Positions 1 through 9,167 of a stretch of DNA of 40,931 bases are shown here, piece by piece. The DNA is from Phenylobacterium sp. (lineage in GTDB: Bacteria; Pseudomonadota; Alphaproteobacteria; Caulobacterales; Caulobacteraceae). Each line of letters starts with the position of its first letter. Within the stretch, counting starts at the first letter, position 1. The stretch lies in NCBI RefSeq assembly GCF_030651755.1, contig NZ_JAUSBZ010000042.1:1-40931 (forward strand). The letters are read 5' to 3'. The position numbers and the translations under genes are program-made. Under the pieces are notes generated by a model. It ran no database searches, was not told the DNA's origin, and saw only the letters and a list, made by a program, of their open reading frames with translations.

Positions 1-526
1 GGATGGTGAAGTCTTCCCGGGCGAGCTTGACGCACTCATCCACCGTGCGCGAGGCGTGCCCCACCTTGAAGCCCAGATCCCAGAGCGCATAGAGCATGAA
101 CTCGATCACGCTCTCCACATGGGCGGTCTGCTTGTAGGGTCGCAGGAACAACAGATCGAGGTCGGAGAAGGGCGCGAGCGTGCCCCGCCCATAGCCGCCG
201 ACCGCCATCACCGCCAGGCGCTCGCCCTCGGTGGGATTGCGCGCCCGGATCATGTGGACGGTGGTGAAGTCGTACAGCGCGGTGACCACCTCGTCGGTGA
301 CCCCGGACAGGAGCCGTGCGGTCTCGATGCCGCCGGCCCCATTCTCCAGCCGCTCCTTGGCGATCATCCGGCCGCGAAACAGCGCCTGCTTGAGGATCTC
401 CAGCGCCCGCCTGCGCTGCTCGGCCTCATCGCCGGCCGCATCCAGCGCCGCCGCCGACAACTGTGCCCGCAGCCGCACCCCATCGACGACATATTCCAGG
501 CGGGTCGGCTTCAGACGAGGGGGCAT
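1..526 (-). CDS. glnD: [Protein-PII] uridylyltransferase GlnD, N-terminal part (cut by window edge)
   Basis: Sensor of glutamine status that adds and removes UMP on PII proteins. Only the first 175 residues are present, running off the left end. The ATG at 526 opens a frame I translated directly. It carries the nucleotidyltransferase signature GGYGRG at residues 110-115, followed by the metal-binding SDLD at 121-124 and the context LAPFSDLDLLFL, typical of GlnD. A helical N-terminal segment (about residues 30-100) precedes the catalytic domain, as in the family. The HD and ACT domains lie outside the window. GlnE also has a nucleotidyltransferase fold, but the GGYGRGTLAPFSDLD wording fits GlnD. 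A promoter candidate lies 33-61 bases upstream of the start codon. Confidence 0.9.
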   Translation of the reverse strand, partial: MPPRLKPTRLEYVVDGVRLRAQLSAAALDAAGDEAEQRRRALEILKQALFRGRMIAKERLENGAGGIETARLLSGVTDEVVTALYDFTTVHMIRARNPTEGERLAVMAVGGYGRGTLAPFSDLDLLFLRPYKQTAHVESVIEFMLYALWDLGFKVGHASRTVDECVKLAREDFTI

Positions 527-558
527 GGGCTCTGGGGGCTGTGGCGGCGCAGGTACAG

Positions 559-587
559 CATATAGGGGATCAGCCCTGGCGCGTCAG
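559..587 (-). promoter_or_regulatory. Putative housekeeping promoter of glnD
   Basis: Read on the minus strand, CTGACG (587-582) and TATATG (564-559) are separated by exactly 17 bases. The first is one base off the TTGACG -35 element of Caulobacter and the second keeps the TATA core of a -10 element. Transcription would begin near 552, leaving a leader of about 25 bases before the glnD ATG at 526. This is a match by eye only. Confidence 0.35.
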
Positions 588-643
588 GTCGAGGGGTTTG
601 GGGCCGGGGCAGGGTCGACCATGGCAGGTCAACTAAAGCGCAG

Positions 644-664
644 GGCAACTTCGCTCTAGTTGCC
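644..664. repeat. Perfect 7-bp inverted repeat between glnD and the AIPR gene
   Basis: GGCAACT (644-650) and AGTTGCC (658-664) are perfect inverted arms around a 7-base spacer. There is no T-run on either side, so it is not an obvious terminator. It could be an operator in the shared upstream region of the two divergent genes, or chance. Confidence 0.35.
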
Positions 665-794
665 AACCCTAGCATCTGCGAGCGGTCAGTCGCGGCGCTT
701 CGGCGCGTTCGCCTACGACAGGGCGTCGGCAAGGGAAGTGGCGTTGGATAGACGTCCGCGATACAAAGATAGCGCTTCAAAGGGGGAACTTGTC

Positions 795-2495
795 ATGGCG
801 GATAACTCGCAGCAGTTGCTGGACGACGTGCTAAAACAACAGCGTGAGGAACTCGCGCCCGCACTCTCTGATCAAGATTACTTTGAGGTTTTCTGCGCCG
901 AACAGATCCTCAAGGATTATGATCTTTCCTACGAGGAGGTGCAGGCGGGCATTGTGGACGGCGAACACGACGGGGGCATTGATTCTGCTTACGCTTTTGT
1001 AAACGGCGAACTTGTCTATGAGGATTTTGACGTCTCTCCGTTCAAGAAGGACGTGCGTATTGAATTGCACATCATTCAGTCGAAGACATCCGGGGGCTTC
1101 AGCGAAGTACCAGTTAACAAACTAATTTCCGTTACTCGGCACCTTCTAAAGCTCGATGCCGACTATGATCAATTTCCACAATATAACTCAGCGGTAAAAG
1201 GCGTACTAGAAAATTTTCGGCAGGCTTATCGCGGCCTCGCGGCCAAGTTTCCGACGCTCCGAGTCTGCTATCATTATGCTTGTAAGCGCGCCGACTCGGA
1301 TATCCACCCAAACCTCGAACTTAAGGCAAAAGAACTATACGAGGTTGCTCTAAGTCTCTTTCTGGATGCAGAAGTAGAGATGGAGTTCTTGGGCGCTCGT
1401 CGATTGCTAGAGCTCGCCCGGCGCCGTCCGAAGACGACTTACGATCTAAGAATCTCTAAGAACTTAACTGGCACTAATGGCTACATCGTCCTCTGCCCGC
1501 TTAAAGAATATTCGCGGTTCTTGAAGACGGCTGATGGAAAAGTGCGTGCAGAGTTATTCGAGTCTAATGTGCGCGACTTCCAGGGCACGACAGAGGTGAA
1601 CGCAGAAATTGTAGCGACTCTCCAGAACGAGAAGGTAGTTGATTTCTGGTGGATGAATAATGGAGTGACGATACTAGCTAGTCGCGCGACGCTTAATGGC
1701 GACGTTGTTACTATCGCCAACCCGCAGATCGTTAACGGGCTTCAGACCTCCACCCAAATAGCCCGCCACTTCGATGAGCAGGCCGATGATCAACGTAGCG
1801 TAATGGTAAAAATCGTTTCCTCAGAAGACGAAGAGACACGCGACAAGATCATTAAGGCAACGAATAGCCAGAATCCTGTACAGCCCGCCACCCTTCGGGC
1901 GACCGATAAGGTGCAGCGCGATATCGAGGACGCGCTTAAGTCTGCCGGATTGTATTATGATCGCCGCAAGAACTTCTATAAAAATGAGGGCAAGCCGGCC
2001 GACAAGATTATAAGCATTCCACTTATGGCACAGGCTGTAATGACGATTTTACTAGGGAGGCCTGACACCGCGCGCGCGCGCCCTTCGTCGTTGATTAAAG
2101 ACAATGCAGTGTATGCATCAGCCTTTTCCGAAACCTATCCCATCGGGCTCTATACAAATGCTGCGCTTTTGATTCGTATGGTTGATGGAGTACTCAAAAC
2201 ACGCTCCGAAATGACCGGCCGCGACCGTTCGAACGTCCGCTTCTATGCCCTGTTCTGGTTGGCAGCACTGCTAACCCGTAAGGCCGCGCCCAAAGCGGCG
2301 GACGTCGCCAAACTCGACATTAAGAGTGTCGATGTCAGCGAGGTGGAGGCTGCGGCAGATGCGGTCTGGGGAATTTACGAGGCGCTGGGTAAAAGCGATC
2401 AAGCCGCGAAGGGCTCGGAACTTCGGAAGCTTACAATGGAAGGTGTCGCTAAGCGCGTCGCCGAGCTGAATGTACCATCTCCGAACGCAGCCTAG
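795..2495 (+). CDS. AIPR-family (abortive infection phage resistance) protein with Mrr-like N-terminal nuclease motif
   Basis: Probable phage-defence protein of 566 residues. The AIPR core is recognisable from FWWMNNGVTI (284-293), NPQIVNGLQTS (309-319) and TNSQNPV (356-362). The N-terminal domain holds GGID at 60-63 and, after a short hairpin-like stretch, HIIQSK at 92-97. The D63...Q95-x-K97 arrangement is that of Mrr-like PD-(D/E)xK nucleases, and E36 could be the preceding acidic residue. The start at 795 is chosen because AGGGGGAA lies just upstream (about 782-788); the frame stays open further upstream but without a better start. Codon use is much less GC-biased than the flanks, with many A/T third positions, which suggests horizontal acquisition. 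It stands alone between glnD and a moeB-like gene with no methylase, toxin partner or integrase. AIPR membership is fairly sure; the nuclease role is inferred from the motif. Confidence 0.85.
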   Translation: MADNSQQLLDDVLKQQREELAPALSDQDYFEVFCAEQILKDYDLSYEEVQAGIVDGEHDGGIDSAYAFVNGELVYEDFDVSPFKKDVRIELHIIQSKTSGGFSEVPVNKLISVTRHLLKLDADYDQFPQYNSAVKGVLENFRQAYRGLAAKFPTLRVCYHYACKRADSDIHPNLELKAKELYEVALSLFLDAEVEMEFLGARRLLELARRRPKTTYDLRISKNLTGTNGYIVLCPLKEYSRFLKTADGKVRAELFESNVRDFQGTTEVNAEIVATLQNEKVVDFWWMNNGVTILASRATLNGDVVTIANPQIVNGLQTSTQIARHFDEQADDQRSVMVKIVSSEDEETRDKIIKATNSQNPVQPATLRATDKVQRDIEDALKSAGLYYDRRKNFYKNEGKPADKIISIPLMAQAVMTILLGRPDTARARPSSLIKDNAVYASAFSETYPIGLYTNAALLIRMVDGVLKTRSEMTGRDRSNVRFYALFWLAALLTRKAAPKAADVAKLDIKSVDVSEVEAAADAVWGIYEALGKSDQAAKGSELRKLTMEGVAKRVAELNVPSPNAA

Positions 2496-2567
2496 TTTCA
2501 CTGATTGGGCGTGGATGAAGCTCGACGTTGTCGGACATATCCACAACCAACCTTCCGGCCGCGCTCG

Positions 2568-3320
2568 CTAGTTTCTGACAAGGTCCCCCCCACACACCTC
2601 ACACCCCGGATCAGCGCCAATCCGTACCGTCCGCGTCTCCGCGGCCAGGCCGTCATAGATCAGCAGCCGGCCCTCCAGCGGCTCCCCCGCCCCCGTAATG
2701 ACCTTGATCGCCTCCAGCGCCATCATCGAGCCGATGACGCCGGCGAGCGCGCCGATGACGCCGACGGCGGCGCAGGTTTCGGCGTCGGGGGGGATGGCGG
2801 GGACCAGGCACTGGTAGCAGGGCTGGCCGGTGAAGACGCCCACCTGGCCGGTCCAGCGGCCGATGGCGCCGGAGACCAGCGGCTTGGCATGGGCCACGCA
2901 GGCGGCGTTGACCGCAAACCGGGTGGCGAAGTCGTCGGTGCCGTCCAGCACCAGGTCGGCGCCGGCGATCAGGGGCCCGGCGTTGGCGCTGTCCAGGGCC
3001 AGGCGGACGGGATTGATCTTCACATGGGGGTTGAGGGCGGAAAGCTCGGCGGCCGCGGCCTCGACCTTGGCCCGGCCCACGTCTGAGGGGCGATAGATCA
3101 CCTGCCGTTGCAGGTTGGAGAGGTCGGCCTCGTCGGGGTCCACCAGGGTGATCTGGCCCACGCCGGCGGCGGCCAGATAGAGGCTGGCCGGGGCGCCCAG
3201 GCCGCCGGCGCCCACGATCAGCACATGGGCGGCCTTCAGCCTCTGCTGGCCCGGCCCGCCCACTTCGCGCAGCACCAGATGGCGGGCGTAGCGCTCGACC
3301 TCGGCGTCGGAAAATTCCAT
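2568..3320 (-). CDS. moeB: HesA/MoeB/ThiF-family E1-like adenylyltransferase
   Basis: Adenylates the C-terminal glycine of a ubiquitin-like sulfur carrier (MoaD for molybdopterin or ThiS for thiazole). The 250-residue protein has the nucleotide-binding GAGGLG near residue 40, the DxDxxxxSNLQRQ region that contacts ATP-Mg, a TDDF substrate segment and two CxxC zinc pairs (CYQC and CEVC). A Cys followed by a [11 protein letters not shown]-type helix, as in E. coli MoeB, lies near the C-terminal third. No rhodanese domain is fused. The ATG at 3320 starts [17 protein letters not shown], the usual beginning of the family; an upstream in-frame start at 3353 would run into the hslV promoter. It is divergent from hslV with only 41 bases between start codons. 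MoeB versus ThiF cannot be settled from sequence alone. Confidence 0.85.
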   Translation of the reverse strand: MEFSDAEVERYARHLVLREVGGPGQQRLKAAHVLIVGAGGLGAPASLYLAAAGVGQITLVDPDEADLSNLQRQVIYRPSDVGRAKVEAAAAELSALNPHVKINPVRLALDSANAGPLIAGADLVLDGTDDFATRFAVNAACVAHAKPLVSGAIGRWTGQVGVFTGQPCYQCLVPAIPPDAETCAAVGVIGALAGVIGSMMALEAIKVITGAGEPLEGRLLIYDGLAAETRTVRIGADPGCEVCGGDLVRN

Positions 3321-3324
3321 GGCG

Positions 3325-3353
3325 CTTGACCTCACCTGCCCTGGTCGCCACAT
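3325..3353 (+). promoter_or_regulatory. Putative sigma-32 (heat shock) promoter of hslVU
   Basis: CTTGAC (3325-3330) and CCACAT (3348-3353) are separated by 17 bases. Each hexamer differs by one base from the sigma-32 consensus CTTGAA / CCCCAT, and the spacing is within the known range. HslVU is a classic heat-shock operon, which supports the call. The -35 element almost touches the divergent moeB start, and the predicted transcription start (about 3360) falls at or just before the hslV ATG. Confidence 0.45.
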
Positions 3354-3361
3354 CCCGGCGG

Positions 3362-3913
3362 ATGTCGCAGACTTCTTCCAACTTCCCCGACTGGCACGGC
3401 ACGACCATCCTGGCGGTGCGCAAGGACGGCCAGACCGTCATCGCCGGCGACGGTCAGGTCTCCATGGGCCAGACCGTGGTCAAGGGCAACGCCCGCAAGG
3501 TCCGCACCCTGGCCGGCGGCCGGGTCCTGGCAGGCTTCGCCGGCGCCACGGCCGACGCCTTCACCCTGATCGAGCGGCTTGAGACCAAGCTCGAACAGTA
3601 TCCGGAACACCTGGCCCGGGCCTGCGTGGACCTGGCCAAGGACTGGCGCACCGACCGCTACCTGCGCAAGCTGGAGGCCATGCTGCTGGTGGCCGACAAG
3701 GACGCCATCTACACGGTCACCGGCGTCGGCGACGTGCTGGAGCCCGAGAGCGGCGTGGCGGCCATCGGCTCGGGCGGCAACTACGCGCTCGCCGCCGGCA
3801 TGGCCCTGATGGACTCGCAGCTTTCGGCCGAAGAGGTGGCCCGCAAGGCCATGGGCATCGCCGCGCGCATCTGCGTCTACACCAATGGCGAGCTGACGGT
3901 CGAACGTCTCTAA
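3362..3913 (+). CDS. hslV: ATP-dependent protease peptidase subunit HslV
   Basis: Proteasome-like peptidase of the HslVU (ClpQY) complex, forming double hexamers in the cytoplasm. From the ATG at 3362 the protein is 183 residues. A 13-residue propeptide ends ...DWHG, followed by the catalytic Thr14 in [10 protein letters not shown]. The conserved [20 protein letters not shown] region and the [11 protein letters not shown] segment match the family. An ATG at 3326 would add 12 residues but would start inside the likely promoter; alphaproteobacterial HslV proteins commonly have this short propeptide. There is no convincing Shine-Dalgarno sequence before 3362. hslU follows 31 bases after the stop, giving an hslVU operon. 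Confidence 0.93.
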   Translation: MSQTSSNFPDWHGTTILAVRKDGQTVIAGDGQVSMGQTVVKGNARKVRTLAGGRVLAGFAGATADAFTLIERLETKLEQYPEHLARACVDLAKDWRTDRYLRKLEAMLLVADKDAIYTVTGVGDVLEPESGVAAIGSGGNYALAAGMALMDSQLSAEEVARKAMGIAARICVYTNGELTVERL

Positions 3914-3944
3914 GGCGGCCCGTCGGCTCAAACCTAGTGAACCC

Positions 3945-5245
<1,301 letters not shown>

Positions 5246-5249
<4 letters not shown>

Positions 5250-6304
5250 GCTTTAGGCGGATAGGGGTGGCGGACCCCTTGCGGGTCCTCGACCGCGTAG
5301 GCGCCATCGCCGCCTTCGATATAGTCCGGGCCGATGGGCGACTTGCCGTGACCGCCGGGGATGTCCAGCACATAGGTCGGCTGGCAGAGGCCGGAATAGT
5401 CGCCGCGAAGGGCGCGCATCAGGGCCTGGCCCTCAGCTATCGGAACCCGCAGATGGCTGGTGCCCGGCGCGAGATCCCCCTGGTGAAGGTAGTAGGGCTT
5501 GATCCGGGTCTCGATGAAGGCCCGCATCAGGGCGCCCAGGATGGCGACATCGTCATTGATCCCCCGCAGCAGCACGCTCTGGCTGACCATGGCGATGCCG
5601 GCGTCGATCATCCTGGCGCAGGCGGCCCGCGCCTCTGGCGTCAGTTCGTCGGGATGGTTGGCGTGCAGGGCCACATAGACCGCCTTGCCGGGCGCGCTTA
5701 AGGCCGCGACCAGTTCGTCGGTCACCGCGGCCGGATCGACCACCGGCAGGCGGGTGTGGAAGCGGACCACCTTCACATGGTCGATGGAGGCGAGACCCGC
5801 CATCAGTTCGGCAAGCCTTCGCGGCGACAGCACCAGGGGATCGCCGCCGGTGACGATGACCTCCCAGATCTCGTCATGCTCAGCCACATAGGCCAGCGCC
5901 GCGGCGAGTTCGGCCGGCGTCAGCGCGCCTTCGCCGCCCGGCCCCACCATTTCGCGGCGGAAGCAGAAGCGGCAATAGACCGCGCAGACATGGGTGATCT
6001 TGAGCAGCGCCCGGTCGCCATAGCGGTGGACGATCCCCTTGACCGGCATGTGGGCGTGATCGCCGATCGGGTCGGCGCGCTCTTCGGGCGTGGCCTCCAG
6101 CTCGGCAGGATCGGGCAGGTACTGGCGGGCGAGCCCCGGCCCGCCCTCGGCGATCTGCTGGGCGAGATAGGGCGTGATCGCCACGGCGTAGCGGGCGGCG
6201 ACCGCCTCCAGCGGCGCGATGTCGGCGGGCGCGATCAGCCCGGCCCCGGCCAGGGCGGCAGGCGTGCGCAGGGTCTTGGGCGCCGGGCTCGTCATCGGCG
6301 GCAT
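5246..6304 (-). CDS. epmB: EF-P (R)-beta-lysine pathway lysine 2,3-aminomutase EpmB (KamA family)
   Basis: Radical SAM, PLP-dependent enzyme that converts L-lysine to (R)-beta-lysine for attachment to EF-P. The 352-residue protein has the iron-sulfur motif CAVYCRFCF (C107, C111, C114), the TGGDPL glycine-rich SAM motif and a C-terminal [11 protein letters not shown] segment characteristic of the aminomutase family. The length is close to E. coli EpmB (342). It lies 39 bases downstream of epmA on the same strand, with efp just beyond, so a housekeeping EF-P role is much more likely than clostridial-type lysine fermentation. Two ATGs (6304 and 6295) could be the start; neither has a clear ribosome binding site. 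Confidence 0.93.
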
Positions 6305-6343
6305 ATGGCTGAGATGCGCCCGGCCCGCAATGGAAGCCCCCTG

Positions 6344-7390
6344 TCAGACCTCGGCCACCGGGGTCCAGATCACCTGTTCGATCCGCTGGGCGCCAGAGGC
6401 CAGCATGACCAGGCGATCGAAGCCGAGCGCGGCCCCGCTGGCGGCCGGCATGTGGGCCAGAGCGGCCAGGAAATCCTCGTCGATGGGATAGCGCTCCCCA
6501 TAGACCCTCGCCTTTTCGTCCATCTCGGCCTCGAACCGCCGGCGCTGTTCATCGGCGTCGGTGAGTTCGCCAAAGCAGTTGGCCAGCTCCACCCCACAGG
6601 CATAGAGCTCGAACCGCTCGGCCACCCGGGGATCGCTGGCCTTGGGCCGCGCCAGCGCGGCCTCAGCGGTGGGATATTCACAGAGGATGGTGGGCCGGCC
6701 AAAGCCCAGGTTTGGCTCCACCTTTTCGACCATCACCCGGCTGAAGATGTCGGCCCAGGTGTCGTCGGCGGCCACCCGGATGCCCGTGCCCGCCGCCGCT
6801 TGAGCCAGGGCCGCCCGGTCGGTGGTCCCGCCATCGCCCACCGTCGCCAGCAGGTCAATGCCTGCGAACTGCGCATAGGCCTGGGCCACCGTCACGCGCT
6901 CCGGCTCGGCGAAGGGGTCGGCCTCCGCGCCCCGCCAGGTCAGCACCTTGGCGCCCAGGGTCTGCGCCGCCAGGGCCAGCAGGCTGGCGCAGTCCTCCAT
7001 CAGGGTCTCATAGGGGGCGTCCGTCCGATACCATTCCAGCAGGGTGAATTCCGGATGGTGCAAAGGCCCGCGCTCGCGATTGCGCCAGACCCGGGCCAGG
7101 TCAAAGATCTTCGTCTCCCCCGCCGCCAGCAGCTTTTTGCAGGCGAATTCCGGCGAGGTGTGCAGGTGCATGGCCGCCCGGCGCCCGTCGTGCCCGATGG
7201 CCTCTGTCGAAAAGGCGTGCAGGTGCGCCTCATTGCCCGGCGAGACCTGCAGGGCCGCCGCCTCCACCTCGGTGAAGGCCTGATCCTCGAACCAGCGGCG
7301 TACGGCCTTGGTGACCTGCCCGCGGGCGGTCAGGAAGGGGCGGCGGTCGCGGTGGGCGTCCCGATCCCACCAGGGCGTCACGTGCGGCAT
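6344..7390 (-). CDS. epmA: EF-P--(R)-beta-lysine ligase EpmA (GenX/PoxA)
   Basis: Class II lysyl-tRNA-synthetase paralogue that attaches beta-lysine to EF-P rather than charging tRNA. The sequence shows the class II motif 2 (RVWRNRERGPLHHPEFTLLE), an ALQVSPGNE segment, and motif 3 (GFDRL near the C-terminus). The N-terminal anticodon-binding domain of LysRS is absent, as expected for EpmA. I prefer the ATG at 7390 (348 residues); the frame can be extended to a TTG at 7426, but that start is unsupported. epmB follows on the same strand and efp is divergent, separated by about 140 bases. Confidence 0.93.
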   Translation of the reverse strand: MPHVTPWWDRDAHRDRRPFLTARGQVTKAVRRWFEDQAFTEVEAAALQVSPGNEAHLHAFSTEAIGHDGRRAAMHLHTSPEFACKKLLAAGETKIFDLARVWRNRERGPLHHPEFTLLEWYRTDAPYETLMEDCASLLALAAQTLGAKVLTWRGAEADPFAEPERVTVAQAYAQFAGIDLLATVGDGGTTDRAALAQAAAGTGIRVAADDTWADIFSRVMVEKVEPNLGFGRPTILCEYPTAEAALARPKASDPRVAERFELYACGVELANCFGELTDADEQRRRFEAEMDEKARVYGERYPIDEDFLAALAHMPAASGAALGFDRLVMLASGAQRIEQVIWTPVAEV

Positions 7391-7531
7391 GAAGTTGTCC
7401 GGCCAGTAATGGAAAATCAGCGCCAAAGCTGGCGAAAACGCCTGCGATCCTATAGGTGCGCGGGACCTCTATAGGTTTTTGAGATCAAACGGGCCCGCGT
7501 CGGCCCGCCCCAGGTTCGAGGAAGACATCAC

Positions 7532-8098
7532 GTGAAGGTCGCCGCCAGCTCGCTCCGCAAGGGTAATGTCGTCGATGTGGACGGCAAGCTCTACGTGGTC
7601 CTGACCGTCGAGAACATCCACCCCGGCAAGGGCACGCCCGTGACCCAGCTGAACATGCGCCGCATCTCCGACGGGGTGAAGGTGTCGGAACGCTACCGCA
7701 CCACCGAGCAGGTGGAGCGGGCCTTCGTCGAGGAGCGGGAGCACACCTTCCTGTACCAGGACGGTGAGGGCTATCACTTCATGAACCCGGAAAACTTCGA
7801 CCAGCTGGTGGCCCCGGAAGACGTGATCGGCGACGCCAAGGTCTATCTGCAGGACGGCATGGCCGTGCAGCTCTCGACCCATGAGGGCGTGCCCATCGCC
7901 ATCTCCCTGCCCTCTCGGGTGACGGTCGAGATCACCGAGACCGAGCCGGCCATGAAGGGCCAGACGGCGTCCTCCTCCTACAAGCCGGCCATGACCGACG
8001 CCGGCCTGCGGGTGATGATCCCGCCCTACATCACCGTGGGCACCCGCATCGTCGTCCTCACCGAGGATGGCTCCTATGTGGAACGCGCCAAGGACTGA
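7532..8098 (+). CDS. efp: Translation elongation factor P
   Basis: tRNA-shaped factor that binds between P and E sites and rescues ribosomes stalled at polyproline. The 188 residues start at a GTG preceded by GAGGAAG. The N-terminal KOW-like domain carries the modified loop HPGKG, with Lys33 equivalent to the beta-lysylated Lys34 of E. coli; this fits the adjacent epmA and epmB. The two OB domains follow, ending with the conserved [19 protein letters not shown] segment. Its stop lies 8 bases from the end of the convergent ku gene. Confidence 0.97.
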   Translation: MKVAASSLRKGNVVDVDGKLYVVLTVENIHPGKGTPVTQLNMRRISDGVKVSERYRTTEQVERAFVEEREHTFLYQDGEGYHFMNPENFDQLVAPEDVIGDAKVYLQDGMAVQLSTHEGVPIAISLPSRVTVEITETEPAMKGQTASSSYKPAMTDAGLRVMIPPYITVGTRIVVLTEDGSYVERAKD

Positions 8099-8106
8099 GC
8101 CTCGGT

Positions 8107-8964
8107 CTAGGCGCTCTTCTTCCGGGTCGATTTGGCCGGCCCGCGCTTGGCCTTGGCGCCGGCGCGGCTGGCGGGCTTGCGCCGGGCGCCGCCGGTGTCG
8201 CCCAGGCTGCGCTTGAGCTGCTCCATGAGGTCGCTGACCTCCAGGTCCTTGGGCGCCTCAGGCGCCTCGATGGTGTGGCCCTCCTCCTTTTCGGCGATCA
8301 GGGCGCGCAGGGCCTCTTCGTAGCGATCGGCGAACATGGCCGGGTCGAAGTCGCCCTCCTGCTGCTCGATGATCTTGGTGGCGATTTCGACCATCTTCTT
8401 GTCGGGCTTGAGGTCGGGAATGTCCTCAAAGGCCTCATCGGCGCTACGCACCTCGTCGTTCGAGCGCAGGGTGTAGGCGAGGATGCCCAGGCCCCGGGGC
8501 TCCAGGGCCATGACCCGCTCGCGCTGGTGCATGGCCAGCCGGCCCAGCGCCACCTTGCCCGAGGCCTCCATGGCCGAGCGGATCACCGTATAGGCCTCCA
8601 CCGCCATGTCCCCATCGGGGACCAGGAAATAGGGGGCGTTCCAGTAGAGCCGGTCGATATCGGTCTCGTCGACGAACCGCTCGATATCCAGGCTGCGGGT
8701 CGTCTCCAGCTTGACGTTGTTGATCTCGTCCTGGGTCAGGACGACATAGCGGCCCTTCTCGATCTCATAGCCCTTGACGATATCGGCCCGATCCACCGGC
8801 CCGCTGTCGGGGTCGGTGGGGATCATGCGGATGCGGTTGTGGGTATCCTTGTGCAGCATGTTGAAGCTGACATCGCCCGAGCGGCTGGTGGCCGTGTAGA
8901 GCGTCACTGGGCAGCTCACGAGGGACAGGCGCAGATAACCCTGCCAGGTGGGACGGGCGGCCAT
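8107..8964 (-). CDS. ku: Non-homologous end joining protein Ku
   Basis: Homodimeric ring protein that binds DNA double-strand ends and recruits LigD. From the ATG at 8964 (GGAG upstream at proper spacing) the protein is 285 residues and starts MAARPTWQGYLRLSLVSCPV, the usual bacterial Ku beginning. The Ku core spans about residues 5-250. It ends in a lysine/arginine/alanine-rich tail (about 255-285), the kind that contributes to DNA threading and LigD interaction in other bacterial Ku proteins. A GTG at 8994 would add ten residues and is less likely. The partner ligase LigD is encoded at the right end of this window, not next door. Confidence 0.95.
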   Translation of the reverse strand: MAARPTWQGYLRLSLVSCPVTLYTATSRSGDVSFNMLHKDTHNRIRMIPTDPDSGPVDRADIVKGYEIEKGRYVVLTQDEINNVKLETTRSLDIERFVDETDIDRLYWNAPYFLVPDGDMAVEAYTVIRSAMEASGKVALGRLAMHQRERVMALEPRGLGILAYTLRSNDEVRSADEAFEDIPDLKPDKKMVEIATKIIEQQEGDFDPAMFADRYEEALRALIAEKEEGHTIEAPEAPKDLEVSDLMEQLKRSLGDTGGARRKPASRAGAKAKRGPAKSTRKKSA

Positions 8965-9043
8965 GGGAGGAACTCCGGCGAATTGTTGAGTCACCTCAAC
9001 GCCTTGGCCGGTGATTCGTTCTTAGGCTGCGGAGTCAGAAAGA

Positions 9044-9128
9044 GGGGACACGAAGACAGCCAAGGACACGAAGGCGCCGGCGACCTTGTTCTTAGTGTCC
9101 TTCGCGCCCCTTTGTGTCCTTCGTGACC
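9044..9128. repeat. Inverted, imperfect repeat built from GTGTCCTTCG units; one dispersed copy at 35.8 kb
   Basis: Between ku and the esterase, GGACACGAAG-type units (about 9044-9077) face GTGTCCTTCG-type units (9095-9128) in opposite orientation. The right-hand 34 bases recur at 35848-35881 with only three mismatches. No coding role is apparent. The element looks like a dispersed intergenic repeat family and could fold as an imperfect hairpin. Confidence 0.6.
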
Positions 9129-9167
9129 CGTTCTTTATAGCGCCTGCGGCGCGTAAGCCGCCGTCGG

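Noticed and set aside
660-794. Extension of the AIPR protein by 45 residues to 660
   Set aside because: The extra residues look like untranslated GC-rich DNA and the strong AGGGGGAA ribosome binding site points to 795.
527-2567. Possible att-site direct repeats bounding the AIPR island (CTAGTT-like words near 656 and 2567)
   Set aside because: The shared word is only about six bases and no integrase or tRNA is present.
5756-7474. Very long open frame on the plus strand (572 codons) across epmB and epmA
   Set aside because: It is antisense to two clear genes; third-position GC bias in GC-rich DNA creates such frames. Its translation is Gly/Arg/His-rich with no recognisable motif.
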